Below, one piece after another: positions 1 through 6,404 of a stretch of 10,937 bases of DNA. The position numbers and the translations under genes are program-made. The notes beneath the pieces are model-generated. The model saw nothing but the letters and a program-made list of their open reading frames with translations, was not told the origin of the DNA and did no database searches. Location: assembly GCA_013812995.1 (NCBI GenBank), contig JACCSL010000248.1:1-10937 (forward strand). Direction: 5' to 3'. Within the stretch, counting starts at the first letter, position 1. Each line of letters starts with the position of its first letter. Source of the DNA: Ardenticatenales bacterium. GTDB lineage: Bacteria > Chloroflexota > Anaerolineae > Ardenticatenales > Ardenticatenaceae.

Positions 1-32
1 GGAAAGCGACCCCGGCTGCTTGATAACGACTT

Positions 33-1346
33 CTACTCTTCCGTCTCTCTCAGTCGCTCTTGAATGTTCTTGATGCCCTGGTCCAGGGTAATCTCCCGTG
101 CCAGCACAGCACTGATCTCGTCACGGATGGCGGTGTTGAGGGCAAAGGAGCGCGGATGATATTGCAAGATATAGGCTTCTGACTGAAGGTTCGGAATCTC
201 TGCCATAAAGGTGTTGAGCACCTCGTTATGGCGTGGATAGGTGAGCCCTTTGGAGATCAGGCCAAGATGCGCGGGCAAAAACAGGGAGCGTTCGGAGAAC
301 TCCGCAATGATACGTTCCTCGCTGAGATAGTCCACCAGGGCGGCGACCTCCGCCGGGTGCTCTGTTTCGGCCAGAGCAACGATCAGCGCGCCCCCCGGAA
401 TGGCGGTGCCGTTACATTCCCCGACGGGTGTTGGCACCGCGTCCCACACGAAGCGATCTCCGATCTCGTCGGCAAATTGGCCGATGCGCCAGCTCCCGCC
501 CAGGTAAAAGGGCACCTTGCCCTCGATGAAAAGCGTGCCCGCATCGGCGTATTCGCCATCCTTCCCCACCCAGACCTCGGGCGGCATGACACCCACCTGA
601 TGCCAGATGACCATCTGCTGCGCCACCTTCCGGAAGCCTGGACTGTCTACGATGAATTCTCCCGTGGTCGAGTTCACGTAATGGGCACACTCACTCAAAG
701 AAAGACTCCAGAAGCGGTGACCACTCCGGTCGATGGCTAAGGCATAGGGGGTGTCCGTCTTGTGAGCCACTTCCTGAAGCGCCGCGACCCATTTGGCCCA
801 GGAAATATCTTCCCCCTTATCGCTTGGCACATCGACCCCTGCCTGCTCGAAGAGGGTGCGATTGATAAAAGGACCCGTCAACGTGAACTGCGAGGGAAAG
901 CCGTAAAGCGCGGCGGGATCGTCTGCCGTGCGCATCGACTGGAGCACGGCAGCGGGCCAATTGGTCACCCAGCCATCCGGGTTGCTGAGATAGGGGCGAA
1001 GGTCCAGATACTTGCCCCGAAAACGACCCGCGTCTGTGATTCGGGCCAGATCCACGCTCTCCTCAGAGGCCAGTTGCGCGTCCAGCGTGTCGTGCAGCTC
1101 CGCATACGGAACCGTGATGAGTTCCACCTGGACCTGGGAATTTACAGTCTCGTAGCGGTCCAGCAGGTCGCGCATCACCTCTCCCTCGCCGCCATCGCTG
1201 TACCAGAGAAAACGTAGTGTCACTTTCTCGCCGGAGGTCTCGGGCTCCGGGGTGGGGGGCAAGGCTGGCGTTGCGCCAGTGCAGGCCAGCAAAAGCCCCA
1301 CAACAAGCAAACAGATGATGGTACGCAGTCCTGTATCTCTCCACAT
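33..1346 (-). CDS. ABC transporter extracellular solute-binding lipoprotein, sugar type (family 1)
   Basis: This 437-residue protein should capture a substrate, probably a sugar or oligosaccharide, outside the membrane and deliver it to an ABC permease. The N-terminus is a lipoprotein signal: charged start, hydrophobic stretch and lipobox LLLAC with Cys22, then a short Pro/Thr/Glu linker. The mature part opens with VTLRFLWYSDGGEGEVMRDL, typical of family 1 binding proteins, and carries further family patterns such as YGFPSQF, LFIEGKVPFYLGGSWRIGQF and a late PGGALIVAL segment. The length is normal for the family. The start is supported by AGGAGG six bases upstream of the ATG. The gene is divergent from pabB, with about 135 bp between the two start codons, which must hold the promoters of both. 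No permease or ATPase follows within the window because the gene ends 32 bp from the edge. The substrate cannot be told from sequence alone. Confidence 0.9.
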   Translation of the reverse strand: MWRDTGLRTIICLLVVGLLLACTGATPALPPTPEPETSGEKVTLRFLWYSDGGEGEVMRDLLDRYETVNSQVQVELITVPYAELHDTLDAQLASEESVDLARITDAGRFRGKYLDLRPYLSNPDGWVTNWPAAVLQSMRTADDPAALYGFPSQFTLTGPFINRTLFEQAGVDVPSDKGEDISWAKWVAALQEVAHKTDTPYALAIDRSGHRFWSLSLSECAHYVNSTTGEFIVDSPGFRKVAQQMVIWHQVGVMPPEVWVGKDGEYADAGTLFIEGKVPFYLGGSWRIGQFADEIGDRFVWDAVPTPVGECNGTAIPGGALIVALAETEHPAEVAALVDYLSEERIIAEFSERSLFLPAHLGLISKGLTYPRHNEVLNTFMAEIPNLQSEAYILQYHPRSFALNTAIRDEISAVLAREITLDQGIKNIQERLRETEE

Positions 1347-1481
1347 TGAGATCCTCCTTCGTACAACATCGCTCCGATGAGCGCCGCTTCCAGTAGTGTC
1401 TCATGTCTCTAGCGCGGATGCAAACCTCTTGCAGAAAACGTGCCTCTTGCTTTTTTGCCGGAGGCCAACAAAATCTCGGCC

Positions 1482-3248
1482 ATGCACTTACTCTCTGACG
1501 CTCCCCTGATTCTCCTTGATTTTCCTGCTGACCCTCTGGGCAGCCTGCTCTTCACCAACCCTGTGGAAATCATCGTCGCGCGCAGCGTGGACGAGGTGCA
1601 ACCCGCGCTGCGCGCTGTGCAGGCCGGGGCCGGACGGGGCCTGTACGCGGCGGGCTACCTGGCCTACGAGGCCGCGCCCGCCTTTGACCCGGCGCTGGTG
1701 GTGCAGGGCAACTCCCAGATGCCACTGCTCTGGTTTGGGCTCTTCGAGGAGCCCCAGCGCGTCCAGGTCGATGCGCTGCCGCCTGGCGGAGACTTTGCGC
1801 TGGCCCCGTGGGAACCCTCGATCAGCCAGGAGGAGTACCGCGCGGGCATCGCGGCGGTGCGGGCGGCGATTGCGCGCGGGGACACGTACCAGGTGAACTA
1901 CACCCTGCGGCTGCGTAGCCATCTCACCGGGGATGACTTTGCCTTCTACCGCCGCCTGCGCGCCGCCCAACGCGCGGCCTACGGGGGCTACCTGAACCTG
2001 GGCCGCTACCGGATTCTGTCCGCATCCCCGGAACTTTTCTTCCACTGGCGGGGTGATGAACTCGTCACCCGCCCGATGAAGGGCACCGCGCGGCGCGGGC
2101 ACTGGGCGGAGGAAGACGCGGCGCAGGCGGCGTGGCTGGCGGCCTCGGAGAAGAACCAGGCGGAGAACGTGATGATCGTGGACCTGCTGCGCAATGACCT
2201 GAGCCGGGTGGCGCGGCTGGGATCGGTGCAGGTGCCGCGCCTCTTCGAGATCGAGCGCTACCCCACCGTCTTCCAGATGACCTCGACCGTGATAGCCACG
2301 GCACGCCCTGGCCTGACGCTGGAGGAACTTCTGGCGGCGCTCTTTCCCTGCGGCTCTATCACGGGCGCACCCAAGGTCAGCACGATGCGCCTGATCGCCG
2401 CGCTGGAGGCCGCGCCCCGCGAGGTCTACTGCGGCGCAATTGGCCTCGTCAAGCCAGGCGGCGAGGCGATGTTCAGCGTGACAATTCGCACCGTGTGGCT
2501 GGACAGCGAGACGGGCCAGGCAGAATATGGAGTCGGCGGTGGGATTACCTGGGACTCTACGGCAGTGGACGAGTACGAGGAGGCCCTGGCGAAAGCCGCG
2601 CTCCTCACCACCGAGCAGCCCTCGTTCGAGCTGCTGGAGACCCTTTGGCTCGGCGGCGGGCGCTATCGCCTGCTGGAGCGGCACCTTGAACGAGTGGCAG
2701 CCTCGGCCCACACCTTTGACTTCCCCTACGATGAAAATGCCATCTGCCTGGCACTAGAGCAAGAGGCCCGCGACCATCCGAAGGAAGAGCGCCGCGTGCG
2801 GCTCCTTCTCGCGCCCACCGGGGCGTGTCGCGTCGAGAGTACGCCACTTTCCTCCTTCGCTTATATACCGCTCCCGCGTGTGGCGCTGGCAAACGAGCCC
2901 GTTTCTGCTGCCAACCGCTTTCTTTACCACAAAACCACTCATCGCGCTCTCTACGAGACGCACCGCGCCGCGCACCCGGACGCCTTCGATGTACTGCTCT
3001 GGAATGAGGCGCGGGAGGTCACAGAGTTCACCATCGGCAACCTCGTCGCCGAGATCGACGGGGCGCTCTGGACGCCACCGCTCGCCAGCGGTCTGCTGCC
3101 CGGCACCATGCGCGCGGAGACGCTCGCGCGCGGGTGGATTCAGGAGCGAGTGATTCGGCTGGATGAACTTTCACGCGCCACGCACCTGTGGCTCATCAAT
3201 AGTGTGCGTGGCTGGGTGGAGGTGGAGGTACGGAAAGTCACCAAGTAG
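1482..3248 (+). CDS. pabB: Bifunctional aminodeoxychorismate synthase component I / 4-amino-4-deoxychorismate lyase (PabB-PabC fusion)
   Basis: This cytoplasmic enzyme converts chorismate to 4-amino-4-deoxychorismate and then to p-aminobenzoate for folate synthesis, using ammonia from a PabA glutaminase not present here. Residues about 1-375 are the chorismate-binding domain, with GDTYQVNYTLRL, PMKGTARRG and GSITGAPK (residues 291-298). Lys200 in PMKGT is the PabB-type lysine; anthranilate synthases (TrpE) have alanine there. The C-terminal part, about 380-588, is a class IV PLP-dependent lyase with the likely Schiff-base Lys484 in FLYHKTTHRALYE, then EVTEFTIGNLV and GLLPGTMRAE. I chose the ATG at 1482 (588 residues) because an N-terminus of MHLLSDAPLILLDF fits the family. 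A GTG at 1440 would add 14 residues and has no ribosome binding site. The ATG also lacks a well-spaced one: GGAGG ends 17 bases upstream. The last codons and the stop lie inside the left arm of a long inverted repeat. Confidence 0.93.
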   Translation: MHLLSDAPLILLDFPADPLGSLLFTNPVEIIVARSVDEVQPALRAVQAGAGRGLYAAGYLAYEAAPAFDPALVVQGNSQMPLLWFGLFEEPQRVQVDALPPGGDFALAPWEPSISQEEYRAGIAAVRAAIARGDTYQVNYTLRLRSHLTGDDFAFYRRLRAAQRAAYGGYLNLGRYRILSASPELFFHWRGDELVTRPMKGTARRGHWAEEDAAQAAWLAASEKNQAENVMIVDLLRNDLSRVARLGSVQVPRLFEIERYPTVFQMTSTVIATARPGLTLEELLAALFPCGSITGAPKVSTMRLIAALEAAPREVYCGAIGLVKPGGEAMFSVTIRTVWLDSETGQAEYGVGGGITWDSTAVDEYEEALAKAALLTTEQPSFELLETLWLGGGRYRLLERHLERVAASAHTFDFPYDENAICLALEQEARDHPKEERRVRLLLAPTGACRVESTPLSSFAYIPLPRVALANEPVSAANRFLYHKTTHRALYETHRAAHPDAFDVLLWNEAREVTEFTIGNLVAEIDGALWTPPLASGLLPGTMRAETLARGWIQERVIRLDELSRATHLWLINSVRGWVEVEVRKVTK

Positions 3249-3284
3249 GCCCCTAAAAGGGGAAAGGCAAAAGTCAAAAGTAAC
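3234..3284. repeat. Left arm of a 51-bp inverted repeat
   Basis: This 51-bp segment is the reverse complement of 3732-3782 with two mismatches (G/T near position 37 of the arm and A/G near the inner end). It contains the last four codons of pabB, its TAG stop, a small palindromic core CCCCTAAAAGGGG, and AAAAGTC heptads on the inner side. With the right arm it encloses the receiver-like gene at 3299-3703. No target-site duplication is visible at the outer edges, so an inverted duplication is at least as likely as a transposon end. Confidence 0.9.
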
Positions 3285-3298
3285 GGCAAGAGGAAAGA

Positions 3299-3703
3299 AT
3301 GGCGCTTCAAGGAAAAAAGTTGTTGTATGTTGAATGGCCCTACGAATCGCAGATATTGATTCAAAGAGTTCTGGCCTTGTTTGCTTCCGAGAACGGATTG
3401 ACAGTAGTATTTTCTCACACCAAGGAAGAGGTCAGAAACTATTTGCGGGTTGGGTCATACGACTTAATCATAATACGAATCGAACAATGGAATATGCCGG
3501 ATGGTTTTCGGACCATTCATGATGCGCTGGATTTGCGAACAGAAAAGGAGCTAGATATTTTAGCCACTCCGATACTTCTGTTCTTATCTCAACGACTCAG
3601 CGAAAGCGAGCAGGAGATGTTAAAAGAAAATAACTGCTCCTACTTGTATTTGCCCGTAGACCTCGACTACCTGCTGAATTTGATCCCAACTCTACTAACT
3701 TGA
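3299..3703 (+). CDS. Degenerate response-regulator receiver domain protein (pseudo-receiver)
   Basis: This 134-residue protein aligns by eye along its whole length with a CheY-like receiver domain, yet every usual phosphorylation residue is changed. The opening KKLLYVEWPYESQILIQRVL resembles the canonical LYVEDD start but has Trp13 in place of the second acid. SYDLIIIRIEQWNMPDG corresponds to the usual YDLILMDIQMPxMDG, with Arg60 where the phospho-accepting Asp should be. TPILLFLSQ has Leu96 where Thr/Ser is expected, and LYLPVD has Leu118 in place of the conserved Lys. It therefore probably cannot be phosphorylated in the standard way and may act as a protein-interaction module. No output domain, signal peptide or membrane segment is present. 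GAGG lies five bases upstream of the ATG. The gene is roughly 42% G+C in the parts I counted, far below its neighbours, and sits between the arms of a 51-bp inverted repeat, so recent transfer is plausible. The fold call is firmer than the function, which is unknown. Confidence 0.72.
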   Translation: MALQGKKLLYVEWPYESQILIQRVLALFASENGLTVVFSHTKEEVRNYLRVGSYDLIIIRIEQWNMPDGFRTIHDALDLRTEKELDILATPILLFLSQRLSESEQEMLKENNCSYLYLPVDLDYLLNLIPTLLT

Positions 3704-3731
3704 CTCGTCGTGATCCAATCTTCTGACATCT

Positions 3732-3782
3732 GTCACTTTTGACTTTTGACTTTCCCCTTTTAGGGGCCTACTTGGTGACTTT
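3732..3782. repeat. Right arm of the 51-bp inverted repeat
   Basis: This is the reverse complement of 3234-3284 with 49 of 51 positions matching. It includes an inverted copy of the pabB 3' end (CTACTTGGTGAC), the CCCCTTTTAGGGG core and TTTTGAC heptads. It ends 41 bp before the chosen livG start. Because the matching left arm holds the end of pabB, this arm may be an inverted duplicate of that gene end. Confidence 0.9.
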
Positions 3783-3796
3783 TGACTTTTGACTTG
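3735..3796. repeat. TTTTGAC heptad repeats on both sides of a palindromic core
   Basis: Two short heptad runs, ACTTTTGACTTTTGACTTT at 3735-3753 and GACTTTTGACTTTTGACTTG at 3777-3796, flank the CCCCTTTTAGGGG core at 3754-3766. The inverse form (AAAAGTC units) is in the left arm near 3268-3281. Short tandem heptads of this kind are known from cyanobacterial intergenic regions. The similar TTTTACG heptads near 9011-9485 suggest a genome-wide habit here too. Confidence 0.75.
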
Positions 3797-3817
3797 TCGT
3801 TCAATCCCCCTGATACT
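3789..3817 (+). promoter_or_regulatory. Possible promoter for livG giving a leaderless transcript
   Basis: TTGACT at 3789-3794 (5 of 6 to the -35 consensus) is followed after 17 bases by GATACT at 3812-3817 (4 of 6 to the -10 consensus). Transcription would begin close to the ATG at 3824. This would explain why no ribosome binding site precedes that ATG. The -35 hexamer is part of a TTTTGAC heptad, so the repeat may supply the promoter. The assignment is weak because such matches arise by chance. Confidence 0.35.
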
Positions 3818-3823
3818 TCGCCC

Positions 3824-4612
3824 ATGAGCCCTTCTCCTCTCCTCACCGTCTCCAACGTCTCGCTGATGTTCGGCGGTGTGCGAGCGCTGAACGATGTCAG
3901 CCTGGAGGTTCAGCCGGGCGAGATTACCGCGCTCATCGGGCCCAACGGGGCGGGGAAAAGCTCCCTACTCAACTGCATCAGCGGCCTCTACCGCCCGACA
4001 CAGGGCTCCATCCAGTTCCATAGCGCGCGCGGCTCACAGGAAATCACGACCACCCCCACCCACCAGATCGCCGCGCTCGGGATCGCGCGCACCTTCCAGA
4101 CGCCGGCCCTCTATCCGGGGCTGAGCACCCTCGACAATATTCTCACGGCGCGCCACATTCACATGCGCCAGGGTCTGCTGTCCGGGCTGCTTTATGTTGG
4201 CCCTGCTAGGCGCGAGGAAGAGGCCCATCGGGCACGGGCCGAGGAAATTCTGGGGTTTCTGGACCTGAAGCATCTCGCGAACACGCCCGCCGGGGCGCTC
4301 TCCTACGGGCATCGCAAGCAGGTCGATCTGGGGCGGGCGCTCGCGCTGGAGCCGGAGCTACTGCTGGTGGATGAGCCGATGGCAGGGCTACACCAAGAGG
4401 AGCGCGAGACCCTCACTCGCTACCTGCTGGAACTCCACTTTGGGCGCAAAGTTCCCATTATCCTGGTAGAACACGACATTCAGCTCGTCATGGAAATCGC
4501 CGACCATGTGGTGGTTCTGGACTTCGGCAGCAAGATCGCCGATGGCCCCGCTGAGGAGGTCCAGCGCGATGCGGCGGTGATTGCTGCGTATCTGGGCGAG
4601 GAAACCCACTGA
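3824..4612 (+). CDS. livG: Branched-chain amino acid-type ABC transporter ATP-binding protein LivG
   Basis: This 262-residue cytoplasmic ATPase would be one of the two non-identical nucleotide-binding subunits that power the LivH/LivM permease. Motifs in order: Walker A GPNGAGKS (residues 39-46), the LivG-type stretch GIARTFQTPALYPGLSTLDN holding the Q-loop, the signature LSYGHRKQ from residue 159, Walker B LLLVDEP with Asp183-Glu184, and the switch His217 in ILVEHDIQLVM. LSYG with a long helical insert before it separates LivG from the LivF paralogue at 9503. I chose the ATG at 3824; a TTG at 3782 is open upstream but would translate repeat DNA. No Shine-Dalgarno sequence is visible, in contrast to every later gene of the transporter. 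A terminator-like hairpin follows the stop at once, so livG seems to be its own transcription unit. The substrate class (amino acids) is inferred from family only. Confidence 0.92.
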   Translation: MSPSPLLTVSNVSLMFGGVRALNDVSLEVQPGEITALIGPNGAGKSSLLNCISGLYRPTQGSIQFHSARGSQEITTTPTHQIAALGIARTFQTPALYPGLSTLDNILTARHIHMRQGLLSGLLYVGPARREEEAHRARAEEILGFLDLKHLANTPAGALSYGHRKQVDLGRALALEPELLLVDEPMAGLHQEERETLTRYLLELHFGRKVPIILVEHDIQLVMEIADHVVVLDFGSKIADGPAEEVQRDAAVIAAYLGEETH

Positions 4613-4620
4613 AAATCCCA

Positions 4621-4646
4621 GGGTGGCTTGAAAGCTACCTCTTTTT
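4621..4646 (+). terminator. Intrinsic terminator after livG
   Basis: GGTGGCT (4622-4628) pairs with AGCTACC (4633-4639) through seven base pairs including one G-T, around a TGAA loop, and TCTTTTT follows at 4640-4646. It begins nine bases past the livG stop codon. This is a standard Rho-independent terminator and separates livG from the fasciclin gene. Confidence 0.75.
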
Positions 4647-4655
4647 CCGGTACAC

Positions 4656-4683
4656 TTGTCCTGTCTCCTGTCAACCTTATATA
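4656..4683 (+). promoter_or_regulatory. Possible promoter of the fasciclin gene
   Basis: TTGTCC at 4656-4661 and TATATA at 4678-4683 are spaced by 16 bases and each match the -35 and -10 consensus at 4 of 6 positions. They lie between the livG terminator and the AGGAGG of the fasciclin gene. A separate promoter is expected here because a terminator stands just upstream. Confidence 0.35.
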
Positions 4684-4707
4684 CGGTTCCAAAGGAGGAA
4701 CTCGCCG

Positions 4708-5349
4708 ATGAAACGACTGCTGCTTCTCATGCTTGTTGTCGGATTGCTCGTGCTGACGGCTGTCCCCGTGGCGGCCCAGGGGTCGGATATTGTCGATACC
4801 GCTGCGGCCAACGGTAACTTCAACACGGTCGGGACGGCGCTGAAGGCGTCCGGGCTCAGCGCGATGCTGAAGGGCGAAGGCCCCTTCACCGTTTTTGCTC
4901 CGACAGACGCGGCCTTTGAAAAAGTTCCGGCCAGCATGCGGCAGGCCATCCTCGCCGACCAGGCCCTTCTGAAAAGCGTGCTGACCTATCACGTTGTACC
5001 AGGCAACATGTCCCTTGAGGCTCTGAAGGGCATGAATGGGAAGACACTCACGACGGCACAGGGCGAGATGCTCCAGGTCACCGTTGCTGGCGACACCGTC
5101 TCGCTGAACAATGTCCCCATCACGACGCCCGATGTTGTGGCCTCCAATGGCGTCATCCACGGGATTGGCGGCATCCTCATGCCCCCGACCGTGGCGCAGG
5201 CGATGGCGGCGGCAGCGGGCGGCGCTGCACCCGCCACTGTACCCACCGCTGGGGCGGATAACCTGACGATGACACTGCCCCTCACCCTCTTGCTGACTGG
5301 CTTCTTCCTTCTGAGCGGAGCATACGTTCTGCGGCGCAAGGTCGCGTAG
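4708..5349 (+). CDS. Secreted, membrane-anchored fasciclin (FAS1) domain protein
   Basis: This 213-residue protein has a signal peptide (MKRLLLL, a hydrophobic core and VPVAAQ, with cleavage near residues 23-24), one FAS1 domain at about 25-160, a short Ala/Pro/Thr spacer, and a C-terminal transmembrane helix at about 186-206 ending RRKVA. FAS1 hallmarks are the H1 motif TVFAPTDAAF (61-70), LLKSVLTYHVVPG (87-99) and the H2 motif SNGVIHGIGGILMP (146-159). FAS1 domains mediate adhesion to other proteins or to surface polymers. This one should sit outside the cell, tethered by its C-terminus. There is no LPXTG sortase motif. AGGAGG stands nine bases before the ATG. It lies between livG and livH with its own candidate promoter and a strong hairpin after it, so it may be an unrelated insertion into the transporter locus or a partner of the importer. 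The sequence does not decide between these. Confidence 0.92.
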   Translation: MKRLLLLMLVVGLLVLTAVPVAAQGSDIVDTAAANGNFNTVGTALKASGLSAMLKGEGPFTVFAPTDAAFEKVPASMRQAILADQALLKSVLTYHVVPGNMSLEALKGMNGKTLTTAQGEMLQVTVAGDTVSLNNVPITTPDVVASNGVIHGIGGILMPPTVAQAMAAAAGGAAPATVPTAGADNLTMTLPLTLLLTGFFLLSGAYVLRRKVA

Positions 5350-5368
5350 ACGAGCGGTTCATGTAAGC

Positions 5369-5408
5369 GAGAAGCGCAGTGACCGCACTGCGCTTCTCTA
5401 TTTTCTTC
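5369..5408 (+). terminator. Strong hairpin, terminator of the fasciclin gene or attenuator of livH
   Basis: GAGAAGCGCAGTG (5369-5381) and CACTGCGCTTCTC (5386-5398) form a perfect 13-bp stem with loop ACCG, followed by TATTTTCTTC. The hairpin begins 19 bases after the fasciclin stop. The T-rich tail runs almost into the livH ribosome binding site (AGGAA at 5409-5413), leaving no room for a livH promoter downstream of it. Confidence 0.85.
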
Positions 5409-5420
5409 AGGAACCTACCT

Positions 5421-6404
5421 ATGGCTGAGTGCGTGGTACTGGGAAAACCCTGCTTCCTGCTGGCCCAATGGCTGATGACGGGCGTGATGGTCGGCAGCAT
5501 CTACTCGCTGGTCGCGCTGGGGCTGGTCCTCATCGTCAAGGCGTCCGGCATCTTCAACTTTGCCCACGGCTACCTGATGCTGCTGGGCTCGCTCTTCTGC
5601 GTGACGATTTTCCAGGCCCTGGGAGAGCAAAATCTGTGGCTGGCCTTGCTTGTCACCGCGTTGCTCATGGTGGCCGTGGGCTTCCTCATCGAGCGCGCGG
5701 TGATGCGCCCGCTTCTGGGCCAACCACTTCTCACGACCATCATGATGACACTGGCACTCACCCAACTCATGCAGGGGTTGATTACCCTGTTCTGGGGCGT
5801 CAGCGCCATCCCGCTGAATATCTTTGTCTATGGGCCGGGAGATATGGACCCCGCCACAGGCGCTGCCCTGACCGGGCTTCCCCTCAAGCCGCTGATTCTG
5901 GAAAGTAAAAGCTGGCTGGGGGGAAACATTATCATCAAGCAGCAATTTGTCCTCTCATTCCTGGTTTCGGCGGGGCTCGTGCTCCTCTTCACCCTCTTTT
6001 TCCGCTACAGTCGCACCGGGCTCGTGATGCGCGCCGTGGCCGAGAATCCCCGGCTGGCGCAGGCAGTGGGGCTGCGCGTCTATTTCACCCTCGGGCTGGC
6101 CTGGGCGATTGCGGCGCTCCTGGGCGCGGCGGCAGGCATCGTGCAGAGCGGTGGCTCCGGGGTCGATGGCAATACCATCCCGCTGCTCGCGCTGCGCGCC
6201 TTCCCGGCGGTGCTCCTGGGCGGGCTGGAGTCGATTCCCGGCGCGATTCTTGGGGGGATTATCATCGGTGTGGTCGAGGTGATGGTGACCGGGCTGGTGG
6301 ATAGCACGACGGGGCAGGAATTCGCACCCTTCCTTGTGCTGATACTCGTGCTGCTTATCCGACCACAAGGGCTCTTTGGACAGAGAGAGGTGGAGCGAAT
6401 CTGA
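5421..6404 (+). CDS. livH: Branched-chain amino acid-type ABC transporter permease LivH
   Basis: This 327-residue integral membrane protein would form the translocation channel together with LivM. It has about eight hydrophobic segments. Family marks include SLVALGLVLIVKASGIFNFAHG, with IFNFAHG at 44-50 in the usual place, ERAVMRPLLGQPLLTTI, the cytoplasmic coupling loop FFRYSRTGLVMRAVAENPRLAQAVG, the glycine-rich VLLGGLESIPGAILGGIIIG, and the ending LIRPQGLFGQ. Length is slightly above the usual range, through a hydrophilic loop near residues 135-165. The ATG at 5421 is preferred over a GTG at 5379 because AGGAA precedes it by seven bases and the earlier codon lies inside the terminator stem. 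The stop overlaps the livM start by one base (TGATG), which implies translational coupling. Its transcription must pass through, or start within, the hairpin upstream. Confidence 0.93.
   Translation: MAECVVLGKPCFLLAQWLMTGVMVGSIYSLVALGLVLIVKASGIFNFAHGYLMLLGSLFCVTIFQALGEQNLWLALLVTALLMVAVGFLIERAVMRPLLGQPLLTTIMMTLALTQLMQGLITLFWGVSAIPLNIFVYGPGDMDPATGAALTGLPLKPLILESKSWLGGNIIIKQQFVLSFLVSAGLVLLFTLFFRYSRTGLVMRAVAENPRLAQAVGLRVYFTLGLAWAIAALLGAAAGIVQSGGSGVDGNTIPLLALRAFPAVLLGGLESIPGAILGGIIIGVVEVMVTGLVDSTTGQEFAPFLVLILVLLIRPQGLFGQREVERI

Noticed and set aside
1440..1481. A GTG start at 1440 for pabB
   Set aside because: It has no ribosome binding site, and the extra 14 residues do not resemble the family N-terminus; the ATG at 1482 is preferred, though its own ribosome binding site is poor.
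1488..2711. A 407-codon open frame on the minus strand opposite pabB
   Set aside because: It is a by-product of high G+C third positions in pabB. The translation is rich in Arg, Gly, His and Gln with no family resemblance, and pabB on the other strand is unmistakable.
3234..3782. An ordinary insertion sequence
   Set aside because: The enclosed gene is a receiver-like protein, not a transposase, and no target-site duplication is visible at the arm ends.
4480..5160. A 226-codon open frame on the minus strand across the livG end and fasciclin gene
   Set aside because: It overlaps two well-supported genes and a terminator and has no recognisable motif.
5379..5420. An earlier GTG start for livH
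   Set aside because: It lies inside the terminator stem and has no ribosome binding site; the ATG at 5421 has AGGAA upstream.
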